Assembly: GCA_013350335.1 (NCBI GenBank)
Contig: CM023536.1
Location: forward strand, 41,362,314-41,426,313
Direction of reading: 5' to 3'
Source: Chimonanthus salicifolius
Lineage: Eukaryota; Streptophyta; Magnoliopsida; Laurales; Calycanthaceae
DNA: 64,000 nt
The stretch's first letter is position 1. Each line of letters starts with the position of its first letter. The notes under the pieces were generated by a model. It was given only the letters and a program-made list of their open reading frames with translations, ran no database searches and had not been told where the DNA came from. A program made the translations under genes and the position numbers. Positions 11,281-24,025 of the stretch are shown here, in pieces.

Positions 11281-13989
11281 TTTTTTGAGAGGTGACAGTG
11301 AGAATTATATTAATAGAAGAAAAAGACAAATACATCAAAACGAGAAAAGGGTCTAGAAGGATTAGACCCAAAAAAAAAAAGATGCAAACAGAATAAAAAC
11401 ACAATTACAAAACATCCATAAATCAAAAACAATCTTCATGGCCTTGTCCCTGCTCAACCCTCCTTTCTCACCGAAAAAATACGCCTGAAGTTGAGTTGTC
11501 GACTACAGATTTTGCAAAGAAATCCACCACACCATTGGTTGTGCGGCAAACTTGGGCAAAGGAATCATCATGTCTCGAAGCTAAGGCCTTAATCTCCATA
11601 ACTGTAGTAATCATCTCCAGGGAAGTTGCTTCAGCCCCATAGCCCATTTGATTGCATTTGACGAGTCCCCTTCTATCACTGACTTGACATGCCCATACAC
11701 TAACCAGATGGTCAAAGAACTCTTAATACTGAGGAGTTCCGCCTCATTTGAATACCTAATCCCCACCGACACTGTGAAAGCCAATGTTGTCAAACTCGAA
11801 TCATATCGTAAATCGATCTAGGGGTGTGACTCGTGAATCGTAAATCGTAAAATCGTAAGAGTTATAACATTTTTGAATTCTTTTTGTTTTTGCTATAATT
11901 ATTATTTACACTACAATTACATATAAAATGACGTAGAATAATAAGATCCTCATAATATATAATTATTTATACTAGAATTGAATAGTATGTATTTTAGATA
12001 GATAATTTAGAAAAATTATTTGTTAAATGTAATTATAAAATTTAATTTCAATTGAAGAAATTGATAAAATTGACATTAAGATGATATAATATGAGCTATA
12101 AAAGAAATTTCTACATATCTTTTAAGATTTATAATATTAAAGTATATAACTTGTTATATGTTGTTTTTTGTAGCTGTAGCTGTAGCGATAGAATATTATA
12201 CAAATATTAAATTTTAATATAGTTTGTAAAGCTATTTACTATACAAATTATTTTTGTTATTCAAAAATTGTATTTTTATATTGTAATTAATAGAAAAAAA
12301 AAGAAATTAAAAAATTATTTTATATTGTAATTAAAAAATTGTATTTTTATATTGTATTTTATAGAATGAAGAATATCACTAAAGAAAATAAATATTAAAA
12401 ACATGATTAAAGCCACGTGAAAAACTAATAAGACATAAGTAAGAATAAAAAAAAAAATAGTATTAAACTAGAAAGATTTTTTAGTACAGGGTCTATATAT
12501 ATTAATACAAAATAATTATTTAAATACTTGTATCAATTCAATTTATATAAATAAAATGGACTAAATTTCTTTGGTTTTGTTTGAAATTTATTTTATGTAA
12601 TAATATTTTTATTTTTTAAAATAGAAACAAAATATTGGAAAAAAAAGGTTATTTAATAAGAATAGAAAAAAGAGGGTAAAAAATAAAAATAGAAAAAATA
12701 AACATGTGTAAAATAAAAGGAAAATATTTAATTAAAAAGTGATTATAAAAAAAAGAAGATAACTAAAAAAGAAATAAAGAAATAAAAAGTCATGAAATCA
12801 TACTAATACCACGTGAAATACAAACCATGTGAAAGTCACGTGGCTTTAAGTCAAGCTATCGCGAAACACGAACACGGAAAACCCTAACAATGCACTTAAA
12901 CACGAAGAAAAGAGGAAGCGACGAAAACCCTTCAGTATACAGAGCTGCGGCGGCACCTAAACTCGAAGAAAAATAGTTGAAATCACAGGAAAAGGGATGT
13001 GGCGACGAAAAAGGTAGGTCTTCAACCTTCTTTCTTCTCTTTCTTGCCTTTCTTTTTCTTCATTTTTCCCTCTTCTTTCACCTCTTCCTTCTTGCTCCTC
13101 TTTCTCACCCTTTTCTTCTTCTGCTCTTTCTACTTTTTCTTGTTCCTCCTTTTTTCCATTCTTCTTCTGGATCGAACAATTAAACAATTGTCCGAGTTGG
13201 AATCGTATGATCTGCAATTTAGCCAAAAATCGGACAATTATTGGCCATTTTCGATTTAGCATGCGAGTTAACTCGGTGGACCATCAGAGTCAACACATAA
13301 GAGTTAACTCGTAACTCGGACATTTTAACAACAATAGTGAAAACTAAGGATGTTAGGCCACTATGGTTCCTAAGAACACCTCATATCCCAACTGGACCCG
13401 GTTTTCCCCTAGAAGCTCCATCCACATTGAATTTCATGACATCTTGTTGAGAATGAGCCCAATCGACAAAGATTCTTTGTTTCCTACAGTAACCACTCAT
13501 GCACCCTTCCCACAACGAGAGGAAATCAATGAGTTTAAGTCCCTTGAACTCATTACTGAAAAAAGCCAAACGCACCTCCTCTATTTAGCCCTTTGAAAAA
13601 ACTCATTAACCTCGGTTGGTTTTCCTTCAAATATTCTGGAATTTCTCTCCTTCCAAAGGGTCCACAAAACAGCAGTTGGAATCGTATTCCATGCTGCCTT
13701 CAACCTAGGGCTTAAGTTCTCAAGAGAAACCACGACCCCACTAGCCCATCACAGGTTCTATCAAAGATCCATGGAACATCCAAAAGATTAGCAACATTTA
13801 TCCATAAGCTCCAGGCAACAGGGAAATTAGCAAATAGGTGATCTACATCATTCTCTAGATAACCGTAAAGGGAACAACTAAACACTTCCTCCCCTCTCAA
13901 CAAACCTCTCCTCTTAAGTTCCATTCTAGTAAGAACCTTGCCCTTTAGTGTGGACCAAACGAAAGTTTGAACCCTTGAGGGAGCTAGAC
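11281..13989 (-). mobile_element. 5'-truncated L1 LINE nested in an older L1
   Basis: A 17-bp duplication, AAATGCCAAA(A/G)ATACTT, flanks it (11264-11280 and 13990-14006). The 3' end is the T run at 11281-11286 (poly(A) on minus). On the minus strand it encodes zf-RVT (LAPSRVQTFVWSTLKGKVLT, about 13980-13800). RNase H follows: FNVDGASRGKPGPVGI near 13430-13381, then NEAELLSIKSSLTIW and VIEGDSSNAIKWA at 11730-11620. The RNase H is split by the Mutator-like element at 11781-13334. It is truncated at the same zf-RVT point as the fragment at 1616-1882. Confidence 0.85.
11781..13334. mobile_element. Non-autonomous Mutator-like element in L1 RNase H
   Basis: The ends are CCAATGTTGTCAAACTCG (left) and, read inwards from the right, TTGTTGTTAAAATGTCCGAG. 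Candidate 9-bp duplications are CTGTGAAAG (11772-11780) and TAGTGAAAA (13335-13343), three of nine differing. Removing the element and one copy restores the L1 RNase H reading LVFTVSVGIRYSNEAE. The interior is AT-rich with no transposase, then a pyrimidine-rich tract at 13020-13160 that creates spurious ORFs. Motifs such as 'cgtaaatcgtaaaatcgtaa' repeat near the left end. Confidence 0.65.
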
Positions 13990-14690
13990 AAATGCCAAAG
14001 ATACTTACCAAGCATAGCTTTATTTATACTGGATATGGCGTGACTACTGAACCCACTTTTTTGATAGAACAACAAATGGATTTCTAGACGACTAGGTGAA
14101 ATTTCCTTTTGTCCACAAAATCATTCCAAAGAAGATTCTTCAAAATTCTTTCCGATCTAGCCATCATGCTTTTAGGACAGTCAAAAATGGAGAGGATAAA
14201 TTCGAATAGTTAAAAGATTTGACTTAACAACGGTTATCCTTCCTCCCAACGCAAACATTGACTCTCAAACCAAACAACCTTCTTTCAGTTCTCTCCACTA
14301 TTGAGTTCCAAGAAGCTTTTTCTAGGAGGACAAATGCATCGGGAGCACCTAAATAGCAAGAAGGCAACAAACCACCCTTGCAACCCAACAACTCTGAAAA
14401 GGGCTAACTTGATCGAGTCATGACAATCCCAAATATCACGCACTTACCAAAATTATTTTGAGGCCTAAACAAGCTTCAACCCACTTGAGAAGGGATACCA
14501 AGTTCATCAATTCATTTGTTTCCGTGTCACAAAATGTGATTGCATCATCTGCAAACTAAGATGATCTATTTCCAAGTCCAAGTGGGGAAATTTGAAATTG
14601 TGAACCAAATAGTGGTGGTTTGGAACCTCTAAGATCAAGTGAAGGACTTCAAGTACCGAAACAAACAAAAAGGAACATAGGGCACGACCT

Positions 14691-16026
14691 ATGAAGCACG
14701 ACTACTTCGAAACCCTTCGAGTATCCGTGTTGGGTGCGTATCCGACACGGGTACGGCCGGATACGGCTCGAATACGTGTCGGATACGCACCCAATTAATT
14801 AAAATATTTTTTAAATACGGATACGCCACCGATATGCCCCGATACCTCACCGATACGGGGAGGTGTACGAGGATACGGCACACGACACGACAAGGACACA
14901 CCCGGACACGCGACACTCATAGGAAAAAATCTAGATCGGCCGAGTTTTGCGAACATCGCAAATCGTGCAATTCTAAAATCGTCAATCGCACCATCGTGCG
15001 ATGCAGAAGAAAAAAGAAAAAAACAGGGAAAAAAAGTAAAAGAAGAAATGGAGAAGAAAAATGAGAGAAAGGAAAGGAAAAAAAAAAAAGAGGGAAAAAG
15101 AGTAAAACAAGAAAAGAAGAAGAAAAATGAGAGAAAAGAGAGGAAGAAGGGAAGAAAAAGATACCAGGAGCCTTCTTTTTTTTCTTCTTCCCTACTTTCT
15201 TCTTCTTCTCTTTCGCATTTTTCTCCAGTGTTTCCGCTGTGTTTCTGTCACCTCCACTAGCCCCTGTATCATTTAGCTTCTTTCTTTCCATTGTTAATGA
15301 ACTTATATCAAGTCTTTGAGAAAGAAAGCCCCAAGTATATTAAAGTATTAATAGTCTATTAACGACTTAAAATTAAATTTAAAAATGATGATAAAAAACA
15401 TGTCCACTGGCGGAAACTATAAAAAGACATATTTAGGACTTCCAGAAAATATTCAGACACTATTTTTACATTTAAATTTATTTTTTTATTATCATTTTTA
15501 TGTTTTAATTAAAAACACCTTTTATTTTTTATTTTCAATCACTTATATCTATTTAAAAAATTAAAAGCTCTAATTTTTCTATTAGAACAGTAGTTTAAAA
15601 TGTCTTTTATATTTTTAACTTTTTTATTATCATTTTTACGTTTTAAAACATCTTTTTTATTTTTTATTTTTAATGTTTTGTATCTATTTAAAAAAATTAT
15701 TTGGTAGATGTTATAAGGATTATTTAAAATTTTAAATGCTATGATTTGTGTCAATTAAAAAATTATTTAAAATATTAAACTAACTATTTTAACATAATTA
15801 TTATTTAAAATAATACACAACTCATAGTAGAATTTATGATTTTTTTGTAAATGTCTAAATTTATTTTGTTGATTATATATATATATATATATACATTATA
15901 TATATATATATATATATATATATAATGTTTTTTTAATTCAGCGTATCCCGCCGCACTCGTATCCTAGTTTTTCAAAATTTGTTGTAGTCCCACGTATCCA
16001 ATACGCGCACCCATATCGGTGCTTCT
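14691..16026. mobile_element. Non-autonomous Mutator-like element, 1.3 kb
   Basis: The exact repeat TAGGGCACGACCT (14678-14690 and 16027-16039) flanks termini that read ATGAAGCACGACTAC on the left and AGAAGCACCGATATGG inwards from the right. The left end is rich in 'gatacg' and 'cgtatccgacac' motifs, echoed at the right end ('cacgtatccaatacgcgcac'). The middle is a purine-rich, then pyrimidine-rich tract (15000-15290) followed by AT-rich DNA with an AT microsatellite (15873-15924). There is no transposase. It sits in the RT region of the older L1. Confidence 0.7.
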
Positions 16027-17107
16027 TAGGGCACGACCTTGACGAAGACTCTTAGGAGTGCAAAAATGTCCTTGAGTAAAATTGTTCAAAACAACAAAGC
16101 AAGAAGTTAAAGATGAACACTTTATCTTCCAATTCCACCATTTCACCCAAAAACGCATCCTCTAAAGAATAAACTGAAGGAAGTCCCAATCCACCATATC
16201 ATACGTCTTATGAAAGTCCAACTACAACTCTACACCTAAAAGTATCACCTGACGACATAAGTCAATGCATTAATAGGTAATTAGGATTGAATCAAAATTT
16301 GTCACTCAGCTGATGAAAGCACCTTGAAAATGTAAGATGTGTAAAGGCATGGCTTCTTATAAACAATTGGTGATGCAAGAATTAATAAATACCACCAATT
16401 AAATTTATCAGTTGAAAGTCCTTTTCTTCATGCAAACCATCTTTCTTAGAGGTTAACATAATGAAGTCCCTATTGACATAGGAATACAACCTTTCTCATG
16501 AAATTTATTGAAGAAAACAAGAAGATCATCCCTAAACACTTCAAAAAAAAATTGGAAAAAAAAAAGGTGTAAGAAGATGTGAGAAAACCATCTGGACTTG
16601 GAGATTTATCAACACAAAGAAAATAATTGCATTTTTTATTTTTTATTCTTAAAAATTGACTTCGAGTCCATTTGCTAGCTGGGTGCCTACATGCTAAATT
16701 TCCAACCCATCAACACAGGGAGATTTAGACTTGACTTCTTGAAAAGATTCTAAGAAAAAGACAAGATCTCATTTTGAAGAGATCCTTATTTTTTTTTAAG
16801 TTGCCTATCTATTGGAAGAGAAGAAAAAAAATTGTTGTGGCATCTACATAAAGCAATGTTATAAAAAAAACTTGGGGTTTGTCTTTTTTTGCTTCCACTT
16901 CAACTTCTAATAAAAATTTAAGTCCTCCTTGAGAGAGATCCTTAAAGCTTTATCAAATTAAGAACTAGGGCATTGTTCTTCAAGTGCATCAATGTAAGTG
17001 GTATCTTCCAAAATAGGACAAAGGACAGCATCAAGATATCCAAAGAATAATTTCTTCGAGTCCTTAGCTTTAGACAGAAACAAAACTTTAAAAGACAAAA
17101 TTAAATC

Positions 17108-19082
17108 TGTTGTGGGACCCATAGTTGACCACATGGGACCCTCACTCGCATAAGTGTTGAGCAAAATCATCTTATTCTGGAAAGTCAACTTTGTCTATAT
17201 TGCTAACCATTGAATTAATTGTAATTGATGCAATCTAATATTCTTTTATTTTCCTTCTATTTTAGCCACCTTGATTGGCTCCTTATTTCCTATTTAACTC
17301 ATGTAACCTCTTACATTTTAATATGACAATACAATACAAGAGAAGAATTATTCTCCATTTGATCTCTTCTCCTTATTTTCTTATTTCCGCATTATTATTC
17401 TACATGGTATCCTGCCAGAACGATCTTCTGGTCACTTTAGGGAAGAGTTTTTTTTTTCCATTTTACCGCTCCACTAGAGTTACTATTCATCGCCGGAATC
17501 CGTCCTTGTCTTTTGGATCAGATCTCCGGGGCATCTGTTGCGGATACTCTCTTCTCTTCTTCCCCTTCCCTTTTGGGAGCCTCTTAGAAGTTTTGAACTT
17601 CTATTGCATAACCCAGTCGTGGCTACCACCACCCAGCTTTATTCGACAGGGGGAGAAAGGGAAGGTATGCAGACTCAAGAAGGCTCTTTATGGCCTCAAA
17701 TAATCTCCACGAGCCTAATTTGAGAAGTTCAGTGGTGTTTTATTACCTTATGGTTTCTCCCGGTCTCAGATGGATCCCTCCGTTTTTATCTATCTCGTCA
17801 CTCTGTGGTAATGCTTCTAGTGGTGTATGTTGATGATATTGTCCTCACAGGTAATAATGATGCAGCCATTTGTAGATTCAATGAGTATCTACATCGCACA
17901 TTTGATATTAAAGATTTGGGGCCACTTCATTACTTTCTTGGGATTGAGGTCGCTCGTTTTTCTAGAGGCCCCTCTCTCTCCTAGCGAAAGTATGCTATCG
18001 ATCTCTTACAGGATGCCGGATATTCTGGATACAAACCTGTTGATACTCTGCTAGATGCCAACACAAAATTATCTACTTCCGATGGAACTCTCCTTGATAC
18101 TCCTGCGTTCTATCAAAAATTGGTTGAGAAACTTATTTACATCACTATCACTCGGTCTGATTTATCATATGTTGTTGGTGTGGTAAGCCAGTTCATGCAT
18201 GCTCCACGGGATACCATCTTCATGCCGTCTTCTGCATCATTCGGTATCTTAAGGCTCATCCTGACAGAGGGTTATTTTTTGAACGACAGTCTTCTCCATC
18301 CGTAGGTACTCTGACGCCGATTGGGCCGGCTCTCCTGATGACCATCGTTCTACATCCGGTTATTGTGTATTCTTGGGCTCTCATGTAGTCTCCTAGCGCA
18401 ATAAGAAAGAATCTATAGTTGCTCGTTCTAATGCTGAAGCGGAGTATCGTGCAATGGCCAATATTGCGGCAGAGTTACTTTGGATCAAACAGTTTCTCAC
18501 TGAGTTGGGTCTTGCTCCTACCGACCCACTCATCATGTTCTGTAACAATCAAAAAGCCATCAACATTACCTCCAATCTGGTCTTTCATGAGAGGACCAAG
18601 CACATTGAGGCTGATTATCACTTCTTTCGTCAGCATATTTCTGAAGGTCGATTGTTTACCCCTTACTTGCACACTAAAGGTCAACTTGCGGATATGTTCA
18701 CAAAGGTCATTCGTCGACACCAACTCACTTCAGTTATTGGCAAGCTAGGTTTACTAGACATCTTCGAGCCAGCTTGAGGAAGAGTGTTGTGGGACCCATA
18801 ATTGACCACATGGGACCCACACTAGCATAAGTGTTGACCAGGATCATCTTATTCTGAAAAGTCAACATTGTCTATATTGCTAACCGTTGAATTGATTATA
18901 ATTAATGTAATCCAATATTCTTTTATTCCCTTCTATTTTAACCACCTTGATTGGCTCCTTGTTTTCTATTTAACTCATGTAACCTCTACATTTTAATATA
19001 AAAATACAATACAAGAGAAGAATTATTCTCCATTTCATCTCTTCTCCTTCTTATTTTCTTATTTTCGCATTATTATTCCACA
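17108..19082 (+). mobile_element. Internally deleted Copia retrotransposon
   Basis: The LTRs are 17108-17404 (297 bp) and 18785-19082 (298 bp), both TGTTGTGGGACCC...CA. The 5-bp duplication AAATC is exact (17103-17107 and 19083-19087). The primer-binding site TGGTATCCTGCC follows the 5' LTR at 17405-17409 onwards. The 1,380-bp interior lacks gag, protease and integrase and starts inside the reverse transcriptase. The LTR pair is very similar, so insertion or deletion is fairly recent compared with the surrounding L1. Confidence 0.93.
17640..18777 (+). pseudogene. Copia reverse transcriptase/RNase H remnant
   Basis: Reading with frame changes gives GKVCRLKKALYGLK (RT), VYVDDIVLTGNNDAA with the catalytic DD near 17830, LGPLHYFLGIEVARFS, then the RNase H segments STSGYCVFLGSHVVS, ARSNAEAEYRAMANIAAELL, ERTKHIEADYHFFRQHISEG and TKGQLADMFTKV. 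It ends at the TGA at 18775-18777, just before the 3' LTR. In-frame stops (for example after the YGLK motif and at the SW motif) make it nonfunctional. Such an element could move only with enzymes supplied from elsewhere. Confidence 0.9.
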
Positions 19083-20053
19083 AAATCAGCACCAGAAAAG
19101 GTGAATCCACGAGGCCCATATCTGAAATGTAATTTGAGAAGAGTTACATGTTGTGAGCAATTAGGTTGTTATTTGATCTCTCAACGATAAAATGACCTTC
19201 ATTGAAGTCACCCCCATACACACCAGGGAAAATTCTACTTTCTTCAAATAGAAGAAAGCTCGTTCCAAAACTGCGGCCAGACCAAGTCAAGACTCCAGAA
19301 CACACCGATAAACAGAAGTAAAATAGATATCTAATTGTTCAAAACAACCTCTAGAATCATGGAAACCAAACCAAGCAGTCACCAATGAAGTAGTGTACAA
19401 AAAAGGAATTAAAGGGATTCCATAATCGAGATATACCACCTGAAGTACCAAAACAAAGCTCCAACCACCAATCAAAAAAAAAAAAAAGATAACAAATTTG
19501 CCTGAAATGAAGATTTGAGACCACAGACAATTTAGTCTGCTAAAAGAAAAGAATGACTTTCTTTGTTGCAGCTACCATGGCACAAACATTCCAAGAGACT
19601 ACCTTCATGGCAACTACTTTCCAATCACTTGTTTCTTCCGACGGCCTATCGTAATTATTTGAAAAAGATAAGTCATGTAACTCTTGTATACATTGAAGAA
19701 CTTTCAGCGGCTAATCAAAAGAACCACCAAGAACAACATTACCACCAGGTTCCTGATAGTCAAGTATAAATTGGAGGAAGTCGACTTATCTTACCCACTA
19801 TAGAAAAAGCCTAAATAGCAGCCATTAGCTTGCATTCGATCGATGATCCATTCCTAGCAAACTCTAGAATTATTATGAAGTGGGATCACTAGGGCCCATT
19901 CTATAAATCTAGAAAGCAAAGGAGGGAACACAAAGGTGCAGCTAATAGGTGGATTCAACCCACACTCACCTAGCCCCACTTAGAGAGGACTAAGCAAGAT
20001 GCACAGTACATGGAATAGTCATGTAGCCAAAATGAAGAATCCAATGAAATAAG

Positions 20054-21135
20054 AAACGCAGGAAAATGGATAGGGTGACCCTAAATGCCTAAATACAATT
20101 ATAATGTAACAAGAAATCAATATGAATCAAATTTATGAAGCTGAAATTAAAACTCAAAATTAATAATTGCAATAAACAATATAAGTTTGTCGCCAATATT
20201 CAATTTAATGTGAACAATTATGTAACATTCCAAACCAAGTCACAACTCAAAATAGAAGGCCTTCAAAACAAAGGAGTTTAACTAAATCCACAAATAAGTA
20301 GATCAATCACAAAAAGAAACTAATTCGGACTGTTTAGAATCAAGGTGATGTCAAAAACAAAGTAGAGGCAACAGGGTATGGGAGTATCAGGGATGGAAAA
20401 AAGGGATTTAATGATAAAAGAGGATAGGTAATGGCTGTATGGTAGTTTGGAAGGGTCCAAGAAGACTTGTGGCTGCAATAAAAGGGTTGTAAGGGACTTA
20501 GGAAGGGCTTGAGACGAGTCTAGATGAGATCTGGGACAGATCGAGACGAGTTTGAATGGAATCTAGGACAGGTTGGGATGGTAAACAAGGATTTTTCTGA
20601 GACAGATCTGGGGACAGCAATAGGATGATTCTGGGACAGCAGTTCAGCTGGGTTTCAGAGGGCAGCAAAGAGATAAGAAAGGGAAAAAGAGAGAGATAGA
20701 AGAAAGATAGATAAAAACCTAGATCTTGGAAGATGATTCTCACATTTTCCCGTGGCTTCTCGCCTTCCCTAGTTTCTCACGAGGGTTCCTTGGCTTCTCA
20801 CCATGCTTCCTACGATGGAGGCAAGTTTGCACAAAGCAAAAGTTCTTCTTTTCATTGATTAAGTATCAATCTCATATAGAAGGGTTACATCATATATATA
20901 ATGGCTTAAAAACATGAAAAATACCAAAATACCCTCAAATAAACAAATATCAAACTACTCCCAATGATTAGAAAGCCCTAATTACATGTAAAATCACTAA
21001 ATTTCCCCAAACAAAACCAATTATTAGACTAAACAAATAAATGAAAGAAAAAAATACAATTATAAAAAGCTGGAAACCCTAAATCTAAATATAGAAACTT
21101 GCTAAATATGGAAACTCGTGTGGTGCTCCGCATCA
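20054..21135 (-). mobile_element. Solo LTR (copy B)
   Basis: It is flanked by exact ATAAG (20049-20053 and 21136-21140). The minus strand begins TGATGCGGAGCACC. The body matches solo LTR copy A (2181-3774) in several blocks. The length (1,082 bp) is close to copy A without its TRIM. The other terminus reads AAACGC instead of TGATCC, so that end has mutated or the boundary is off by a few bases. Confidence 0.6.
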
Positions 21136-21140
21136 ATAAG

Positions 21141-22500
21141 GCCGTTAATAATTAGCCATAAAAGGGGCAAAACAAAAATGCTCACTACAAAAAAAAAAAA
21201 GTATAAGAGCAGCAGAAGACCTCCATTTCACTAAGATCCACTGGGGATCACAGAGCTTGCGCCAATTGCCTAGGTGTTGACTTATTGATGCACCACAGAC
21301 AAGTTCTAGGCCACTAGAAGGAGCTAAAAGATTGTTGAGGAAGAATGTGATAGTTGTTGAAAGAGACACCATACGGAGAGAGATTGAAATTCAAACCACA
21401 TGGCAAGGAGTTTACCACGAAAGAGTAACTAGGGCTAGAATCCAAAACCAAGGAAGGTGTCTTTCCAGGAAGGCAGACTGGATTAAGTCACCAGCCATTT
21501 TGTTACCGTAATTGCAGAGGATTCTAGCCTTAAATTGATGAAGACCATCACATGGATTGGAGTACAACAGCTAGTGAGAACCAGCATTACAGCAACGAAA
21601 GTTTCTAGAAAAAAAAAAATCAAGGGATTGAAACCCACTAGAGGCCAAAAAACAGACACGATGGCCCTCTACATTTGCTAAATTTCGAGTCTAGGGTTGG
21701 AGCCAAAAGAGATGGAAGGCTTCCAGTTGTTAAGGATAGAGGCATGGATGAACTTTAGACTACGAAGAAAGGAATAAAAAATCTCTGGACAGCATCTCCT
21801 CATAGTCTCAACCCTCGAAGCCAAAAATCAACACCAAGGCAAATTTGCCATCCTCTGTTTTTATCTTTGCTCAGCAATAAAGGGAAAGATGTACCAGTTG
21901 GTACAATGGTAAGAGGAGGACGAGAAACACCACCCTGGCTTAAAAACGCAAAAACACTTTATTACTGAAAAATGAGTAGCAAGTTGTCAAGTTCAAGCTT
22001 CAAGGTCAAAATTAACCAAGCAGGCAAACAAAGGGTGAGTCCTTAGACAGCATCCATCTAAAGGGGAAATTGTTGACAAGGCATTCTTGCAATCCTAGAA
22101 ATGGATGAAAGTGAACCCCTTTCTAGAAAAGGATCCACGGCGTAGAGGAATCACAACCTCAACCACACGTCCACCCAATAGTCCAGTAGAAACCTGTAAT
22201 ATTCCAGTCACTAAGGAAGAAATTAACGAAGATAGAAATAGTATCATCGAGAGACATCTTGAAGAAATGGAGAGGAGGGATTAGAACAAAGGAGAAAGCA
22301 GAATCAGTATCAAACAGGGTTGTAAGCCAGATTTCCAAAAGGATGCCTATAAGAGCACTACAACTAGATGAGCCAAAGGAAGAATGGAAACTTTCTAGCC
22401 AATGCATGACTTTAACATAAACTCTAGCTATAGATCAAGGAAACAAAAGAATTCTTTCACACAAAAACTCCCACACTTCTAAATGACTCCATTCCCCACC
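21141..22500 (-). other. Unrecognised; possibly L1 ORF1 region
   Basis: This lies upstream of the L1 endonuclease start (19608) on the same strand, with solo LTR B between them, so it may be the 5' part of that L1. Short open stretches exist on minus (21145-21372, 22159-22407), but I recognise no ORF1 motif. Confidence 0.3.
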
Positions 22501-22511
22501 GAATAACAATT

Positions 22512-22814
22512 CTTTTTTTTTCTTTTTCTTTTTTAAATGGTGACTTCACTAAAACAAAAAGGGCATCAGAAGTGCACCAACAAAGGGTACAAACAAGAAG
22601 GAAGAAAGAAACCTAACCACCCCGTAAACCCAAAAACTAGGAAAAAGGGAGGAAAACTCCAAAATACTACATCAAGGAACTGAGGGAAGCCAATGCACTC
22701 CTTCCAAGCTCTAGAAATATCTGAAATGGAATAGTCCTGGAACTCCATGAGAGTTGAAGACCAAGAAACACATTCGTCCTTAATCTTACTACTGACATCA
22801 AGATGGTTTTTCAC
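22512..22814 (-). mobile_element. L1-like LINE 3' fragment
   Basis: A T-rich tract (22512-22536) marks a poly(A) tail on minus. The translation STLMEFQDYSISDISRAWKE parallels the L1 fragment at 24672-25190 (SLEEFKNISMTDVLRAWKE), so both are the same C-terminal segment. Confidence 0.55.
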
Positions 22815-23012
22815 TTGGTTAATTGTTAATAATTCATTTTTAATTGTGCAATCTAATCACTTCCATTGAATCAACAATGTCCAAGACCTAACTTCAATGC
22901 AGCCATGGAATTATTGCATAATTACACTGTTGCACATGGACATGCAAAATATTGAGCACTTCTATCCAAAAATTATTTTGACGTCCCACTTTAGAAAATG
23001 AATTTGGTGGGG

Positions 23013-23176
23013 GTTTTTTATCATGGGTATCCCCTCCCCACATTAGATGTGAGACTAATCCCAAGGATACACGAAACCACCCACAAGCCTCATGTATCGG
23101 GTAATTCTAAAGAGAGTTGAGCCCAAGACCTCTAATATATTCCCAAAAGACAAAGCCAACTGAGCTACACCCATGC
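23013..23176 (-). mobile_element. tRNA-derived SINE
   Basis: On the minus strand the head reads GGGTGTAGCTCAGTTGG, a good Pol III box A (TAGCTCAGTTGG), then about 33 bases later GGTCTTGGGCTCAACTC, a degenerate box B. The 3' domain has 'ggattagtctcacat' and 'ggggatacccatgat', ending in an A-rich tail. No clear target duplication was found. A truncated relative lies at 10510-10576. Confidence 0.7.
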
Positions 23177-24025
23177 AAGCTGAAATGGGTCAGGGGATCT
23201 ACCGTCTACAACAACCATTTCCCATCCATGTGGTAAACAACAAACAAAATGTAGAAGATTCATCAACTAGGTAATAAAAGGAATTTAGAGAACTCTTCCA
23301 AGTAAAGTTTGTCATCAATGGAGTCGATAAAAGTGGATCATGTTTGTTGGGTTTGATCTAAAGATCAAATAATAATAAACTAACAAAGGAATTACAATTA
23401 GATTTATTCAGTGATGGGAACATTTATTGTAGTCTGATCTGTATTTTCTTAAAGCGCATCCTTTGTCTAAATCATTTTCTTTTGTACTATCACTTTCTTT
23501 AATATTTTCGTAATTAAAGATAAAAATAACATAATATATTAAAAATTCCAATTGACTAAATCTAAAATAAGACATTATTAAAGAGGCTTTCACCCTCATG
23601 ATTTATCTGGAAATATAAATTAATCATTTTTCCATTTTCATAAGTTCTTATCATACATCACTGATAATTTTTCCCAAAAAAAAAAAAAAAAATCAGTTAT
23701 TGAACTTAAATATTGTCAACTGCCATATAAACTGCCATATAAACTGATGAACAACTGGGCATCTATAGCCACCCTAACAAGAATTCAAACTAGGACAAGA
23801 ACTTTTTTTGTTGAATGATAAATGATCAACATAGTAGAGGACAAGAATTTAATTAGACATGTGCAGCATGTTGCTTCAATAAATAAAATGTTCAAATACA
23901 TAAAACCTTCTTAACTCTTAACTATAAAAAATTATACCATCTGAAAAGATAAAACTACAACTACAATTAGATTTCAAACTTCCTATTCACCTCCCAAGCA
24001 CCAACTTACTTTCTATCTACTTCTT

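Larger units (their letters stand above)
10587..19870 (-). mobile_element. Old L1-type LINE (ORF2) with nested insertions
   Basis: The order on the minus strand is endonuclease, reverse transcriptase, C-terminal region. The endonuclease start reads MKVVSWNV (19608 downwards) and, near 19230, VYGGDFNEGHFIVERSNNN. The linker before the RT lies at 17102-16800. The RT FADD motif appears as SLQMM in one frame and as HLSFADDAI when read with a shift (about 14540). ISSINKAMLGKYLWHLDNEV spans 14040-11240 once the inner L1 is removed, and NGKSILFA lies near 11070. Frameshifts and stops are frequent. The insertions are at 11281-13989, about 14691-16026 and 17108-19082. ORF1 may lie in 21141-22500. Confidence 0.75.

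Noticed and set aside
12957..13262. Overlapping open frames on both strands
   Set aside because: They arise from a pyrimidine/purine-biased stretch inside a Mutator-like element and encode Lys/Glu- or Phe/Leu-rich low complexity.
14834..15291. Lys/Glu-rich and Phe/Ser-rich frames
   Set aside because: Same cause: low-complexity tracts in the element at 14691-16026.
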